Translations under genes and position numbers: made by a program
The notes under the pieces: generated by a model
Databases searched by the model: none
The model's input: the letters and a program-made list of their open reading frames with translations, nothing else
What the model was told of the DNA's origin: nothing
Source of the DNA: a virus
Reading direction: 5' to 3' (one strand)
Virus record (IMG/VR): IMGVR_UViG_3300032241_001373
Span: 1 to 32,551 of that record
DNA length: 32,551 nt
Part shown: positions 1 through 4,786 of the stretch, piece after piece
How the letters are laid out: each line of letters opens with the position of its first letter
Numbering within the stretch: the first letter of the stretch is position 1

Positions 1-252
1 ATACCAACGCCGAGGACGGATTCTATCATCTCCGCAATAGACATGGATGCCGCATTCCAAGACCTTTGCCGTCAGCTAGAACGAGAACTGACCGAGGAAA
101 CCAACGAGGTCGCAAGGCTCCGTGAGGAGAATGCCGCACTAAAACAAGGAAAAGTTTTTGTTGATCCCAAGTGGATCTACGACCTAGAAACTCAACTAGC
201 AAAAGCACACGAGGAACTTTGCCAAGCAGGACTCCGAGAATATGGAAACTGA
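1..252 (+). CDS. Small coiled-coil phage protein, 5' end outside window
   Basis: The frame is open from the first base of the window, so the gene probably starts to the left; an internal ATG at 43 gives a 69 aa minimum product. The part before that ATG reads IPTPRTDSIISAID, and the pattern TPRTD followed later by a (C/A)RQLEREL segment is common at the start of small phage hypothetical proteins, which favours an upstream start. The remainder is charged and heptad-like (QLERELTEETNEV, LREENAALKQ), consistent with a short coiled coil. It overlaps the next gene by 11 bases, as in a coupled operon. Function unknown. Confidence 0.7.
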   Translation: MPTPRTDSIISAIDMDAAFQDLCRQLERELTEETNEVARLREENAALKQGKVFVDPKWIYDLETQLAKAHEELCQAGLREYGN

Positions 253-469
253 CACCACACCAATGCCGCCAAAGGAGACAGCTATTCAAGATTCTCAAAT
301 AAATGAACCATTAACCGAATGCCAAGATTGCGGAGTTACTCTAGCAACAGCTGAACAGATTAACAAAAGATGCTATCCCTGTATGCTAGAAAGAAAATTT
401 GAAAAGATCAAAAGCACCGACCCAGTTCCGACCCAGTCACCGACCCAGTCTGCTATGCCAACAGAGTAA
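242..469 (+). CDS. Small putative zinc-finger protein
   Basis: Product of 75 aa with two CxxC pairs (Cys27/Cys30 and Cys44/Cys47), the spacing of a treble-clef or zinc-ribbon knuckle. The flanks are Pro/Thr-rich and probably disordered, ending in a PTQSPTQS repeat. The ATG at 242 overlaps the upstream gene by 11 bases; an internal ATG at 263, preceded by an A/C-rich stretch, is an alternative. The role is unknown; such small zinc proteins in phage early regions often bind nucleic acid or host proteins. It is the last gene before a non-coding stretch of about 310 bp. Confidence 0.6.
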   Translation: METDTTPMPPKETAIQDSQINEPLTECQDCGVTLATAEQINKRCYPCMLERKFEKIKSTDPVPTQSPTQSAMPTE

Positions 470-503
470 TCTGTTAATAAAACGGCTACATATTTTTAAC
501 ACT

Positions 504-521
504 TACCATTCAGCAATGGTA
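504..521. repeat. Inverted repeat TACCATT-CAGC-AATGGTA
   Basis: A perfect 7 bp inverted repeat around a 4 base spacer, 35 bases after the stop of the zinc-finger gene. There is no T-run after it, so it is more likely an operator or RNA hairpin than an intrinsic terminator. Confidence 0.6.
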
Positions 522-541
522 GATGACATCCACCATTCCTG

Positions 542-587
542 TGTAGTAATGCACGCTACAAAGAAGCATTGTAGTGAGCACGCTACA
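542..587. repeat. Tandem pair of TGTAG-N8/9-CTACA dyads
   Basis: Copies at 542-560 and 570-587 share TGTAG, then GCACGCTACA, and differ by one base of length and one or two substitutions between the arms. Each is itself an inverted repeat, as expected of paired binding sites for a dimeric protein or of short iterons. A half copy (TGTAGC) follows at 601. Confidence 0.6.
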
Positions 588-742
588 TATTCGCTAATTG
601 TGTAGCAGATCGAAGACATCTCTCAAATGTTCATGATCGTAGACACCTAATTACTCACCGCATTATACCTGATTGGGCATCATGTCGATAAATCCTTGTT
701 TTCTATACATGAGCGTATGGATATTTCGATATTGTGAACATT

Positions 743-758
743 CGCTTTACTTAAAGCG
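743..758. promoter_or_regulatory. 16 bp palindrome CGCTTTA-CT-TAAAGCG
   Basis: Perfect 7+7 inverted repeat with a 2 base centre, ending 23 bases before the ATG of the 38 aa gene at 782. Its compact symmetric form and position fit an operator over a promoter or leader. No clear -35/-10 pair was identified, so the assignment to that gene is inference. Confidence 0.45.
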
Positions 759-781
759 GAGAAAAAGTAAAGTTGGGTTTC

Positions 782-898
782 ATGAAAAAGCATATCTGCC
801 CATCTTGCAATAATCCCTGCGTTCCTCACAAATGTAAAGTCTGTCAGGACAAGGCCGCACAAGCATTCAAGAGGATGTCAAGCAAAAAAGAAAAATAA
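782..898 (+). CDS. 38 aa Cys-rich zinc-knuckle microprotein
   Basis: A short complete frame beginning MKKHICPSC. Cysteines at residues 6, 9, 13, 18 and 21 form CxxC-x3-C-x4-C-x2-C, resembling a minimal zinc ribbon, followed by a basic tail rich in Lys. The composition is strongly protein-like for its length, and it sits between a palindromic putative operator upstream and a hairpin downstream, like a single-gene transcript. Upstream GGAG at about 757-760 is too distant for a normal ribosome binding site. Function unknown; nucleic-acid or host-protein binding is a guess. Confidence 0.55.
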   Translation: MKKHICPSCNNPCVPHKCKVCQDKAAQAFKRMSSKKEK

Positions 899-903
899 AT
901 TTT

Positions 904-947
904 AGGCTATATCAAAATATTTTCTTGCTTTGATTAGGGCATAGCCT
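904..947 (+). terminator. Two-stage hairpin, possible terminator or leader structure
   Basis: AGGCTAT (904-910) pairs with ATAGCCT (941-947), and directly inside it ATCAAA (911-916) pairs with TTTGAT (929-934). This gives 13 base pairs with a 12 base loop and one 6 base bulge (TAGGGC) on the 3' side. The tail TATTTCTC is only partly T-rich, so it may be a weak terminator for the 38 aa gene or a structured 5' leader for the gene at 983. Confidence 0.45.
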
Positions 948-963
948 TATTTCTCACCTCGTC

Positions 964-982
964 AGCAACAACCAACAATACA
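964..982 (+). promoter_or_regulatory. CCAAC-type A/C-rich translation leader
   Basis: The 19 bases before the ATG at 983 contain only A and C apart from one G and one T, with CCAAC centred about 9 bases upstream. There is no Shine-Dalgarno sequence. It matches the leaders before 1372, 7710, 14804, 15275, 15581 and 16458. Confidence 0.5.
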
Positions 983-1228
983 ATGCCAACAACCAAAACA
1001 AAGAAAACCCCAGTAGTTAAGAACACCAAGAAGCCCTGTGCCCTTGAGAGTCGTCTGAACGTGATTCAGATCAATCAAACACACCTCGGAATTGCTCAGA
1101 CTGAGCTTCAAGAGGCAGTAGATATGTATGCTTCATGGAGCCATAATGCAATCTGGCTTGGCCTTGCCGCCACAGCAGTTGGAATCATTAACAGCCTTCT
1201 TATCATCACCTTGTTCCTCCGCAAATGA
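983..1228 (+). CDS. Small tail-anchored membrane protein
   Basis: Product of 81 aa: a Lys/Thr-rich basic N terminus (residues 2-17), an amphipathic middle (about 22-52), and one strong transmembrane segment near the C terminus (about 57-79, WLGLAATAVGIINSLL onward) ending in Arg-Lys. This suggests a C-terminally anchored inner-membrane protein with its bulk in the cytoplasm. Class III holins and superinfection-exclusion proteins can look like this, but no lysis gene is adjacent, so function is left open. The start follows an A/C-rich CCAAC leader, and the stop overlaps the next start (ATGA at 1225). Confidence 0.65.
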   Translation: MPTTKTKKTPVVKNTKKPCALESRLNVIQINQTHLGIAQTELQEAVDMYASWSHNAIWLGLAATAVGIINSLLIITLFLRK

Positions 1229-1353
1229 ACAAGAAAGAAGAATACACCGATCAAGAGAAGAACGATCTTCTCATCTCCACGCTATCCGCCATCCGTGATA
1301 GTCTTGATGAACTCATCTCCTACATTGATGACGTATCAGAGGAAGTGGAATAA
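1225..1353 (+). CDS. 42 aa acidic helical protein
   Basis: A complete frame starting in the ATGA overlap with the membrane-protein gene (ATG 1225, upstream stop 1226-1228) and ending just before the CCAACC leader of the ERF gene. The sequence is Asp/Glu-rich and heptad-like (LLISTLSAIRDSLDELISYI), so probably a single helix or short coiled coil. It is below the length normally called automatically, but the coupled start and tight packing support it. Function unknown; interaction with the neighbouring tail-anchored protein is possible. Confidence 0.6.
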   Translation: MNKKEEYTDQEKNDLLISTLSAIRDSLDELISYIDDVSEEVE

Positions 1354-1371
1354 CCAACCAAAATAAAACAC
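1354..1371 (+). promoter_or_regulatory. CCAACC leader of the ERF cassette
   Basis: CCAACCAAAATAAAACAC lies directly before the ATG at 1372 with no Shine-Dalgarno sequence. It heads a chain of ATGA-coupled genes running to 3903. Confidence 0.55.
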
Positions 1372-2097
1372 ATGGAAAATAAAGCACAAGCAGAATACTC
1401 CGCCGCATTAGTTGCGGCAATCGGAGAGCTATCAAACGTAGCTAAAACAGCCAACAATCCGTACTTCAAGAGCAAGTATGCTCCTCTGGATGCAATTGTT
1501 GATGCAACTCGTCCAGTATTGGCAAAGCATGGATTAGCAATTCAGCAGATGCCTGTATTCTCGGAAGGAAAGGCTGGAGTGGAGACTACAATTCTTCACA
1601 AGTCAGGCTTTTCCACCTCATCCACGCTTCTTCTTCCCCTCAAGGACATGAGTCCACCGGGAGTTGGAGGGGCTATCACTTACGCTCGACGTTATGCTCT
1701 TGCGGCTGTTTGTGGACTTGCTACAGAAGATGACTTGGATGGTAATGAGCATCTGGGAGTTAAGACCACGGAAGCCCCTCGTTCTGCTATTGCCAAGGTG
1801 CTTGACAAGGCATCAAGCATTAAGCCAACTGGATCTGCTTCTCAGATGCTGGAGGGAGTTCTTCCCACTCAGGCAAAGGTGGCGGCTAAGAGCAAGGAAG
1901 GATCTTCTAAGGTTTGGACTCTCTATAGCATTGAGTTTAATCACAACGGCAAGATTATTGAGACCCTCACGTTCGACGAGAAGTTCTTCAATCTCGCCAT
2001 TGAACTTGGAAAAGCTGGAACGCTAGTGAATGCTGGTATTGCCGCAGGAAAGAAAGACCCTACCAAGTGGGAGCTTGTCTCCCTTGAGCAAGCATGA
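1372..2097 (+). CDS. erf: ERF-family single-strand DNA annealing protein
   Basis: Product of 241 aa matching the ERF superfamily (P22 Erf type): NPYFKSKYAPLD at 29-40, ATRPVLAKHGLAI at 45-57, GGAITYARRYAL at 99-110 and the acidic EDDLDGN at 119-125. These recombinases form rings on single-stranded DNA and promote strand annealing, used for genome circularisation or recombination-dependent replication. The C-terminal part (about 140-241) is divergent, with a separate beta-rich segment around 175-235. It leads a coupled cassette; helicase and two PD-(D/E)XK nucleases lie about 10 kb downstream, and one of these could act as the partner exonuclease. Confidence 0.9.
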   Translation: MENKAQAEYSAALVAAIGELSNVAKTANNPYFKSKYAPLDAIVDATRPVLAKHGLAIQQMPVFSEGKAGVETTILHKSGFSTSSTLLLPLKDMSPPGVGGAITYARRYALAAVCGLATEDDLDGNEHLGVKTTEAPRSAIAKVLDKASSIKPTGSASQMLEGVLPTQAKVAAKSKEGSSKVWTLYSIEFNHNGKIIETLTFDEKFFNLAIELGKAGTLVNAGIAAGKKDPTKWELVSLEQA

Positions 2098-2846
2098 AAA
2101 AGAAGCCTATCTTCAACATAGGACAGAAATATGAACGCTTCCTTGCAGTATCTTGTAGCCACGGAAAATACGCAGACCCAACTGCTATTGATGCGGTTCT
2201 CACGATGCGAGACAAGTGGAAGCCTGAGATTGTTGTGCATTTGGGAGATTGGTGCGACACAACTGCGTTTAGGTCAGGTGCGTCTGGAAGTGCAGACGAA
2301 TCTGAACCTGTTGCCCCAGACATTGATGGCGGAATTGAGTTCCTTAGAAAGTATCGACCAACTCATGTGCTGGACGGAAACCATGAAGATAGAATACCCA
2401 GATTGCTCAATCACCCTAACGCCCTTGTATCATACGCCGCAAACAAAGCCTCGGAATATATTGACAACGCTTTCCTCAAGATTGGTTGCCGCCGTATTCC
2501 GTATAACGGAGTTTTTCAGACTTATGTGGTCGGTGATGTGACTTTCACTCATGGAACCATTTATAATGAAAACTCTGCTCGTGATATGGCTGAGATGTAT
2601 GGAGGCAAGGTAATCTTTGGACACACTCACCGATCATCTATTGGAGAAGGAAGAACCATCAAAGAATCAACAGGATATTGTGTTGGAACCCTTACCAGAA
2701 GGGGTGGAATGGATTATTCCAAATCCCGAAGGGCTACGCTGGGATGGAGACAAGGGATGGTGTATGGAGAGATAGGGCCAAAGGATTCTGCCGTGTGGCT
2801 AATCACTCGTGGAGAATTCAATGAAGAATGGAGGTTGCCACTATGA
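2094..2846 (+). CDS. Calcineurin-like metallophosphoesterase
   Basis: Product of 250 aa with most of the metallophosphoesterase motif set: GDWCD at 51-55, GNHEDR at 95-100, FTHG with a metal-ligand His at 153, and GHTHR at 176-180. The first motif, usually D-x-H, reads CSHG (21-24), so the canonical first Asp is replaced by Cys while the His is kept; this may alter metal site 1. Family members cleave phosphodiesters or phosphomonoesters using two metals. Position after ERF suggests a nucleic-acid or nucleotide substrate, but the family is too broad to say. It starts within the ATGA overlap with ERF. Confidence 0.85.
   Translation: MKKKPIFNIGQKYERFLAVSCSHGKYADPTAIDAVLTMRDKWKPEIVVHLGDWCDTTAFRSGASGSADESEPVAPDIDGGIEFLRKYRPTHVLDGNHEDRIPRLLNHPNALVSYAANKASEYIDNAFLKIGCRRIPYNGVFQTYVVGDVTFTHGTIYNENSARDMAEMYGGKVIFGHTHRSSIGEGRTIKESTGYCVGTLTRRGGMDYSKSRRATLGWRQGMVYGEIGPKDSAVWLITRGEFNEEWRLPL
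2830..2834 (+). promoter_or_regulatory. Shine-Dalgarno GGAGG deciding the start at 2843
   Basis: GGAGG lies 8 bases before the ATG at 2843 and inside the preceding gene. It supports 2843 over the in-frame ATG at 2828, which the ribosome binding site would overlap. It is one of the few good Shine-Dalgarno sites in the window. Confidence 0.7.
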
Positions 2847-3091
2847 ACATTAACGATGTTTTTGCGGCAGATGTGCTTAAATCCATTCAGATCAAAGGAA
2901 ATCCTCCAGATAAAATTGAAGAAGGATATTTTAATGAAACGGAATGGGCTGAAAAGCTTGGAGTTCCAAAGTCAACTCTAAGGCGAAAGCTTAGAATTGC
3001 GACACAGAAAGGAAACTTCCATTTAAAAAGGTTTAGGGTTAGATGCGGAACAAACATTAAAGCAATCAATTATTTCAAATTTATCAAATGA
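2843..3091 (+). CDS. Small helix-turn-helix protein
   Basis: Product of 82 aa from the ATG at 2843, chosen for its ATGA overlap with the upstream stop and the GGAGG 8 bases before it. Residues about 31-55 (FNETEWAEKLGVPKSTLRRKL) read as a helix-turn-helix with the typical A-x-x-LGVPKSTLRRKL pattern, followed by a basic, aromatic C terminus that could form a wing. It is likely a DNA-binding regulator or accessory replication protein. No target site can be assigned, though the dyads at 470-760 are candidates. Coupled to the next gene by another ATGA overlap. Confidence 0.65.
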   Translation: MNINDVFAADVLKSIQIKGNPPDKIEEGYFNETEWAEKLGVPKSTLRRKLRIATQKGNFHLKRFRVRCGTNIKAINYFKFIK

Positions 3092-3312
3092 CACTAGAAA
3101 ATCAACCAAAGCACATCCAAAATGAATACTACGTTGAGGAGGATTATTCAAAGCTGGCTGGCCCATACGACACTTCTATCAAGCGGCACAATCGTTATCT
3201 TGCCGCAGTTGTGGAAGATATGGAGAGAGGCAACATCGACTATCGGATTGTTGATGACTACTTGGGGAGGAAGTACGTTGAGAGGAAGGGCATGATCCTA
3301 CCAAAACGATGA
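3088..3312 (+). CDS. Hypothetical protein, 74 aa
   Basis: Coupled at both ends by ATGA overlaps (3088 and 3309). The sequence is charged and Tyr-rich (NEYYVEEDYSKLAGPYD, DYRIVDDYLGRKYVERKG) with no membrane segment, Cys cluster or recognisable motif. It is likely a soluble small phage protein. Its place between an HTH protein and a DUF3310-type protein puts it in the nucleotide and DNA metabolism cassette, but no function can be assigned. Confidence 0.6.
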   Translation: MTLENQPKHIQNEYYVEEDYSKLAGPYDTSIKRHNRYLAAVVEDMERGNIDYRIVDDYLGRKYVERKGMILPKR

Positions 3313-3539
3313 ATGATCCTGTAAATAGTCCCAAACACTATACAAACTCTCCATCTGGAATTGAGCTAGTGGATGTGATTGCCCATCTCAATTATTGCAG
3401 ATCCAATGCCATCAAATACATTTTTAGGGCTGGGTGCAAAGATCCTGCAAAGGAAATGGAAGACCTTAAAAAAGCCCAATGGTGCATTAATAAAGAGATC
3501 TCCATGCTTGAGCAAGGACGCATACTAAGACAACCATGA
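3309..3539 (+). CDS. DUF3310-type phage protein
   Basis: Product of 76 aa matching DUF3310: NSPKHYTNSPSGIELVDVI at 6-24, then LNYCRSNAIKYIFRAG and the KDPAKEMEDLKKAQWCI helix. The family is widespread in phages and is sometimes annotated as a nucleotide kinase-like protein (SaV-like), but its biochemical role is not established. This copy is close to the minimal domain length and complete. It is coupled by ATGA overlaps to both neighbours. Confidence 0.85.
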   Translation: MNDPVNSPKHYTNSPSGIELVDVIAHLNYCRSNAIKYIFRAGCKDPAKEMEDLKKAQWCINKEISMLEQGRILRQP

Positions 3540-3616
3540 CGCCGGAACAACAACTTCTCGTTGCCATAATTGCTTGCGTAGCATTCACTTACTTCATGCT
3601 ATCTCAAAGACGATGA
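3536..3616 (+). CDS. 26 aa putative membrane micropeptide
   Basis: A very short frame, MTPEQQLLVAIIACVAFTYF onward, whose ATG overlaps the previous stop and whose stop overlaps the next start, both as ATGA. Residues about 7-20 are hydrophobic and the end (SQRR) is positively charged, giving a single small transmembrane helix with a likely cytoplasmic C terminus. The double overlap is the main evidence that it is translated; if not, the metallopeptidase-like gene at 3613 would have no coupled start. Function unknown. Confidence 0.5.
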   Translation: MTPEQQLLVAIIACVAFTYFMLSQRR

Positions 3617-3903
3617 GCGCATTTACCAAAGTAGGAGAAATTAAAATATATGGAGACACATGGGAATATGGATGGGGGTATTGCGGGAAAACCCCCAACG
3701 GCCCTGCCATTGGCAAGTGCTACTACCATCTCAAGAGAATTGCGATTAACAAGCAATATCACAAACATTGCCCACTTTCAGACGTATTGGCACATGAGAT
3801 CCTCCACGCCTACCTTCCCATCGCAAAAGAAGAGTTCGTTGAGGAATTCGGCTTTAATGTGGGACAAGCTCAAAAACAAATGGAATACAATGTGTCTCCC
3901 TGA
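3613..3903 (+). CDS. HExxH zinc metallopeptidase-like protein
   Basis: Product of 96 aa from the ATG at 3613, which overlaps the stop of the 26 aa gene; the same frame extends to an ATG at 3574, but that ATG lies inside the preceding gene. The motif HEILH at 61-65 within DVLAHEILHAYLP is a gluzincin or SprT-like zinc site, with a downstream Glu-rich helix (EEFVEEFG, 73-80) that could give the third ligand. At 96 aa it is a minimal catalytic core. Similar phage proteins are annotated as SprT-like or ImmA/IrrE-like. Target unknown; host regulator cleavage and virion protein processing are both possible. Confidence 0.65.
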   Translation: MSAFTKVGEIKIYGDTWEYGWGYCGKTPNGPAIGKCYYHLKRIAINKQYHKHCPLSDVLAHEILHAYLPIAKEEFVEEFGFNVGQAQKQMEYNVSP

Positions 3904-3904
3904 T

Positions 3905-3952
3905 ATGGGAGATGATGACGAGTGGGACGAAGAAGAGGAAATATATAAATGA
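3905..3952 (+). other. Possible 15 aa acidic peptide
   Basis: The only frame bridging 3904-3948 reads MGDDDEWDEEEEIYK, starting 1 base after the metallopeptidase stop and overlapping the next ATG as ATGA. The chain of coupled starts on either side makes translation plausible, and an AGAGGA within it may serve as ribosome binding site for the gene at 3949. At this length coding status cannot be shown from sequence. Confidence 0.25.
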
Positions 3953-4146
3953 AATTCACAGACAAGCAATTTGACGAGTGGTACGACACAGAGGGAATTA
4001 GATTCTATTCTCAGAATCATGGGAATGCAGATGGTCACTATGACTATATGAAGAAAGCCTACCTAGACGGCTTTTATGCTGGACTTAATTCAGCCACTCA
4101 GATATTAAACGAAATCACTAATGACGATACGCCTCCAGTTGCTTAA
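3949..4146 (+). CDS. Hypothetical protein, 65 aa
   Basis: An acidic, aromatic small protein (DEWYDTEGIRFYSQ, DYMKKAYLDGFYAGL) probably folding as two or three helices; no Cys cluster or membrane segment. The general pattern (WY...KKAYLDGFYAG) recalls small phage proteins of the KAWEAG type, but no family can be named. AGAGGA about 9 bases before the ATG is a moderate Shine-Dalgarno site. Its 3' end overlaps the next gene by 26 bases. Confidence 0.6.
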   Translation: MKFTDKQFDEWYDTEGIRFYSQNHGNADGHYDYMKKAYLDGFYAGLNSATQILNEITNDDTPPVA

Positions 4147-4786
4147 TGGTAATAGCGTCCCAACAGGGATGTTTCGCTACACCGTTCCCGAAACTGGAGC
4201 GAAGTTCGGCAGCCAGCATACAATGGATGGCCTTTTGGGTCTTGTTGCTGCCCACTACCGGGACAACAACATTCCCATTCCCTCTGATTTAAAAGAGAGG
4301 GTTGAAGATCAAATGTGTCAGACTTTGCCGCAGGGCAATTGTCAATACACAGATGGAACGCCATATAAAGGGTATCAAAGTTCCCTCACGATGGAAAACT
4401 TGATGAAGGGGATTAGTTCATTGGCCTATATGATGAAGGAATCCATTCTGGGTAATGATGTGTTTGTTAGTCAGGAGGAGGCCGATCAAAGGGCTTTAAT
4501 CTGCACTCGTTGCTACCTCAATATGGGGAATGGAGTGTGTATGGGGTGCGGTGCTATGAAAGCTGTAACTGACTTAGCCTCAAATGTTAAAGGGGGGCGC
4601 ACTACCAAATACGATAGTCAGCTTCAGAACTGCGGAATATGCGGATGCAGGAATGATGCAATTGTCCATGTCAATAGAAAAGTGTTGCTTTCAAACGAAA
4701 AACCAGAGACAACAGAAGGTCGCCCATCTTGGTGTTGGGTTAAAAATCCAGACCTTAACCAAGCACAAGCCAATTTAACCACATGA
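4121..4786 (+). CDS. Cys-rich Zn-binding protein upstream of portal
   Basis: Product of 221 aa. The N-terminal third is an alpha/beta segment; the C-terminal half carries two metal-type clusters, Cys128/131/140/143 (CTRCYLNMGNGVCMGCG) and Cys171/174/176 (CGICGCRND), followed by HVNRKVL. The pattern A-x-x-RA-x-IC-x-x-C ... L-x-x-C-x-x-CxC ... VH resembles a phage protein family often found beside portal or terminase genes. I infer a structural zinc protein of the head or packaging cluster; function unknown. ATG 4121 overlaps the previous gene by 26 bases; ATG 4169 is a shorter alternative. ATGA overlap with the portal gene. Confidence 0.7.
   Translation: MTIRLQLLNGNSVPTGMFRYTVPETGAKFGSQHTMDGLLGLVAAHYRDNNIPIPSDLKERVEDQMCQTLPQGNCQYTDGTPYKGYQSSLTMENLMKGISSLAYMMKESILGNDVFVSQEEADQRALICTRCYLNMGNGVCMGCGAMKAVTDLASNVKGGRTTKYDSQLQNCGICGCRNDAIVHVNRKVLLSNEKPETTEGRPSWCWVKNPDLNQAQANLTT

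Larger units (their letters stand above)
470..781. other. Non-coding region rich in short inverted repeats
   Basis: I see no convincing gene in these 312 bases: the 68 aa frame on the plus strand and the 60 aa frame on the minus strand have no start signal or protein-like composition. Instead the region holds a 7+7 hairpin at 504-521, two near-identical TGTAG...CTACA dyads at 542-560 and 570-587 with a further TGTAGC at 601-606, a repeated GCTACATATT at 485-494 and 582-591, and a 16 bp palindrome at 743-758 just before the next gene. This density suggests regulator binding sites, an early promoter region or a replication origin; the sequence alone does not decide between them. Confidence 0.5.

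Noticed and set aside
399-605. 68 aa plus-strand frame overlapping the zinc-finger gene and the repeat region
   Set aside because: It begins inside another gene in a different frame, crosses the inverted repeats, has His/Ser/Leu-biased unstructured composition and no start signal.
680-862. 60 aa minus-strand frame opposite the 38 aa gene
   Set aside because: No leader, and it is antisense to a convincing Cys-rich frame and to the palindrome at 743-758.
3574-3612. Upstream start of the HExxH gene
   Set aside because: This extension overlaps the 26 aa gene and ignores the ATGA overlap start at 3613.
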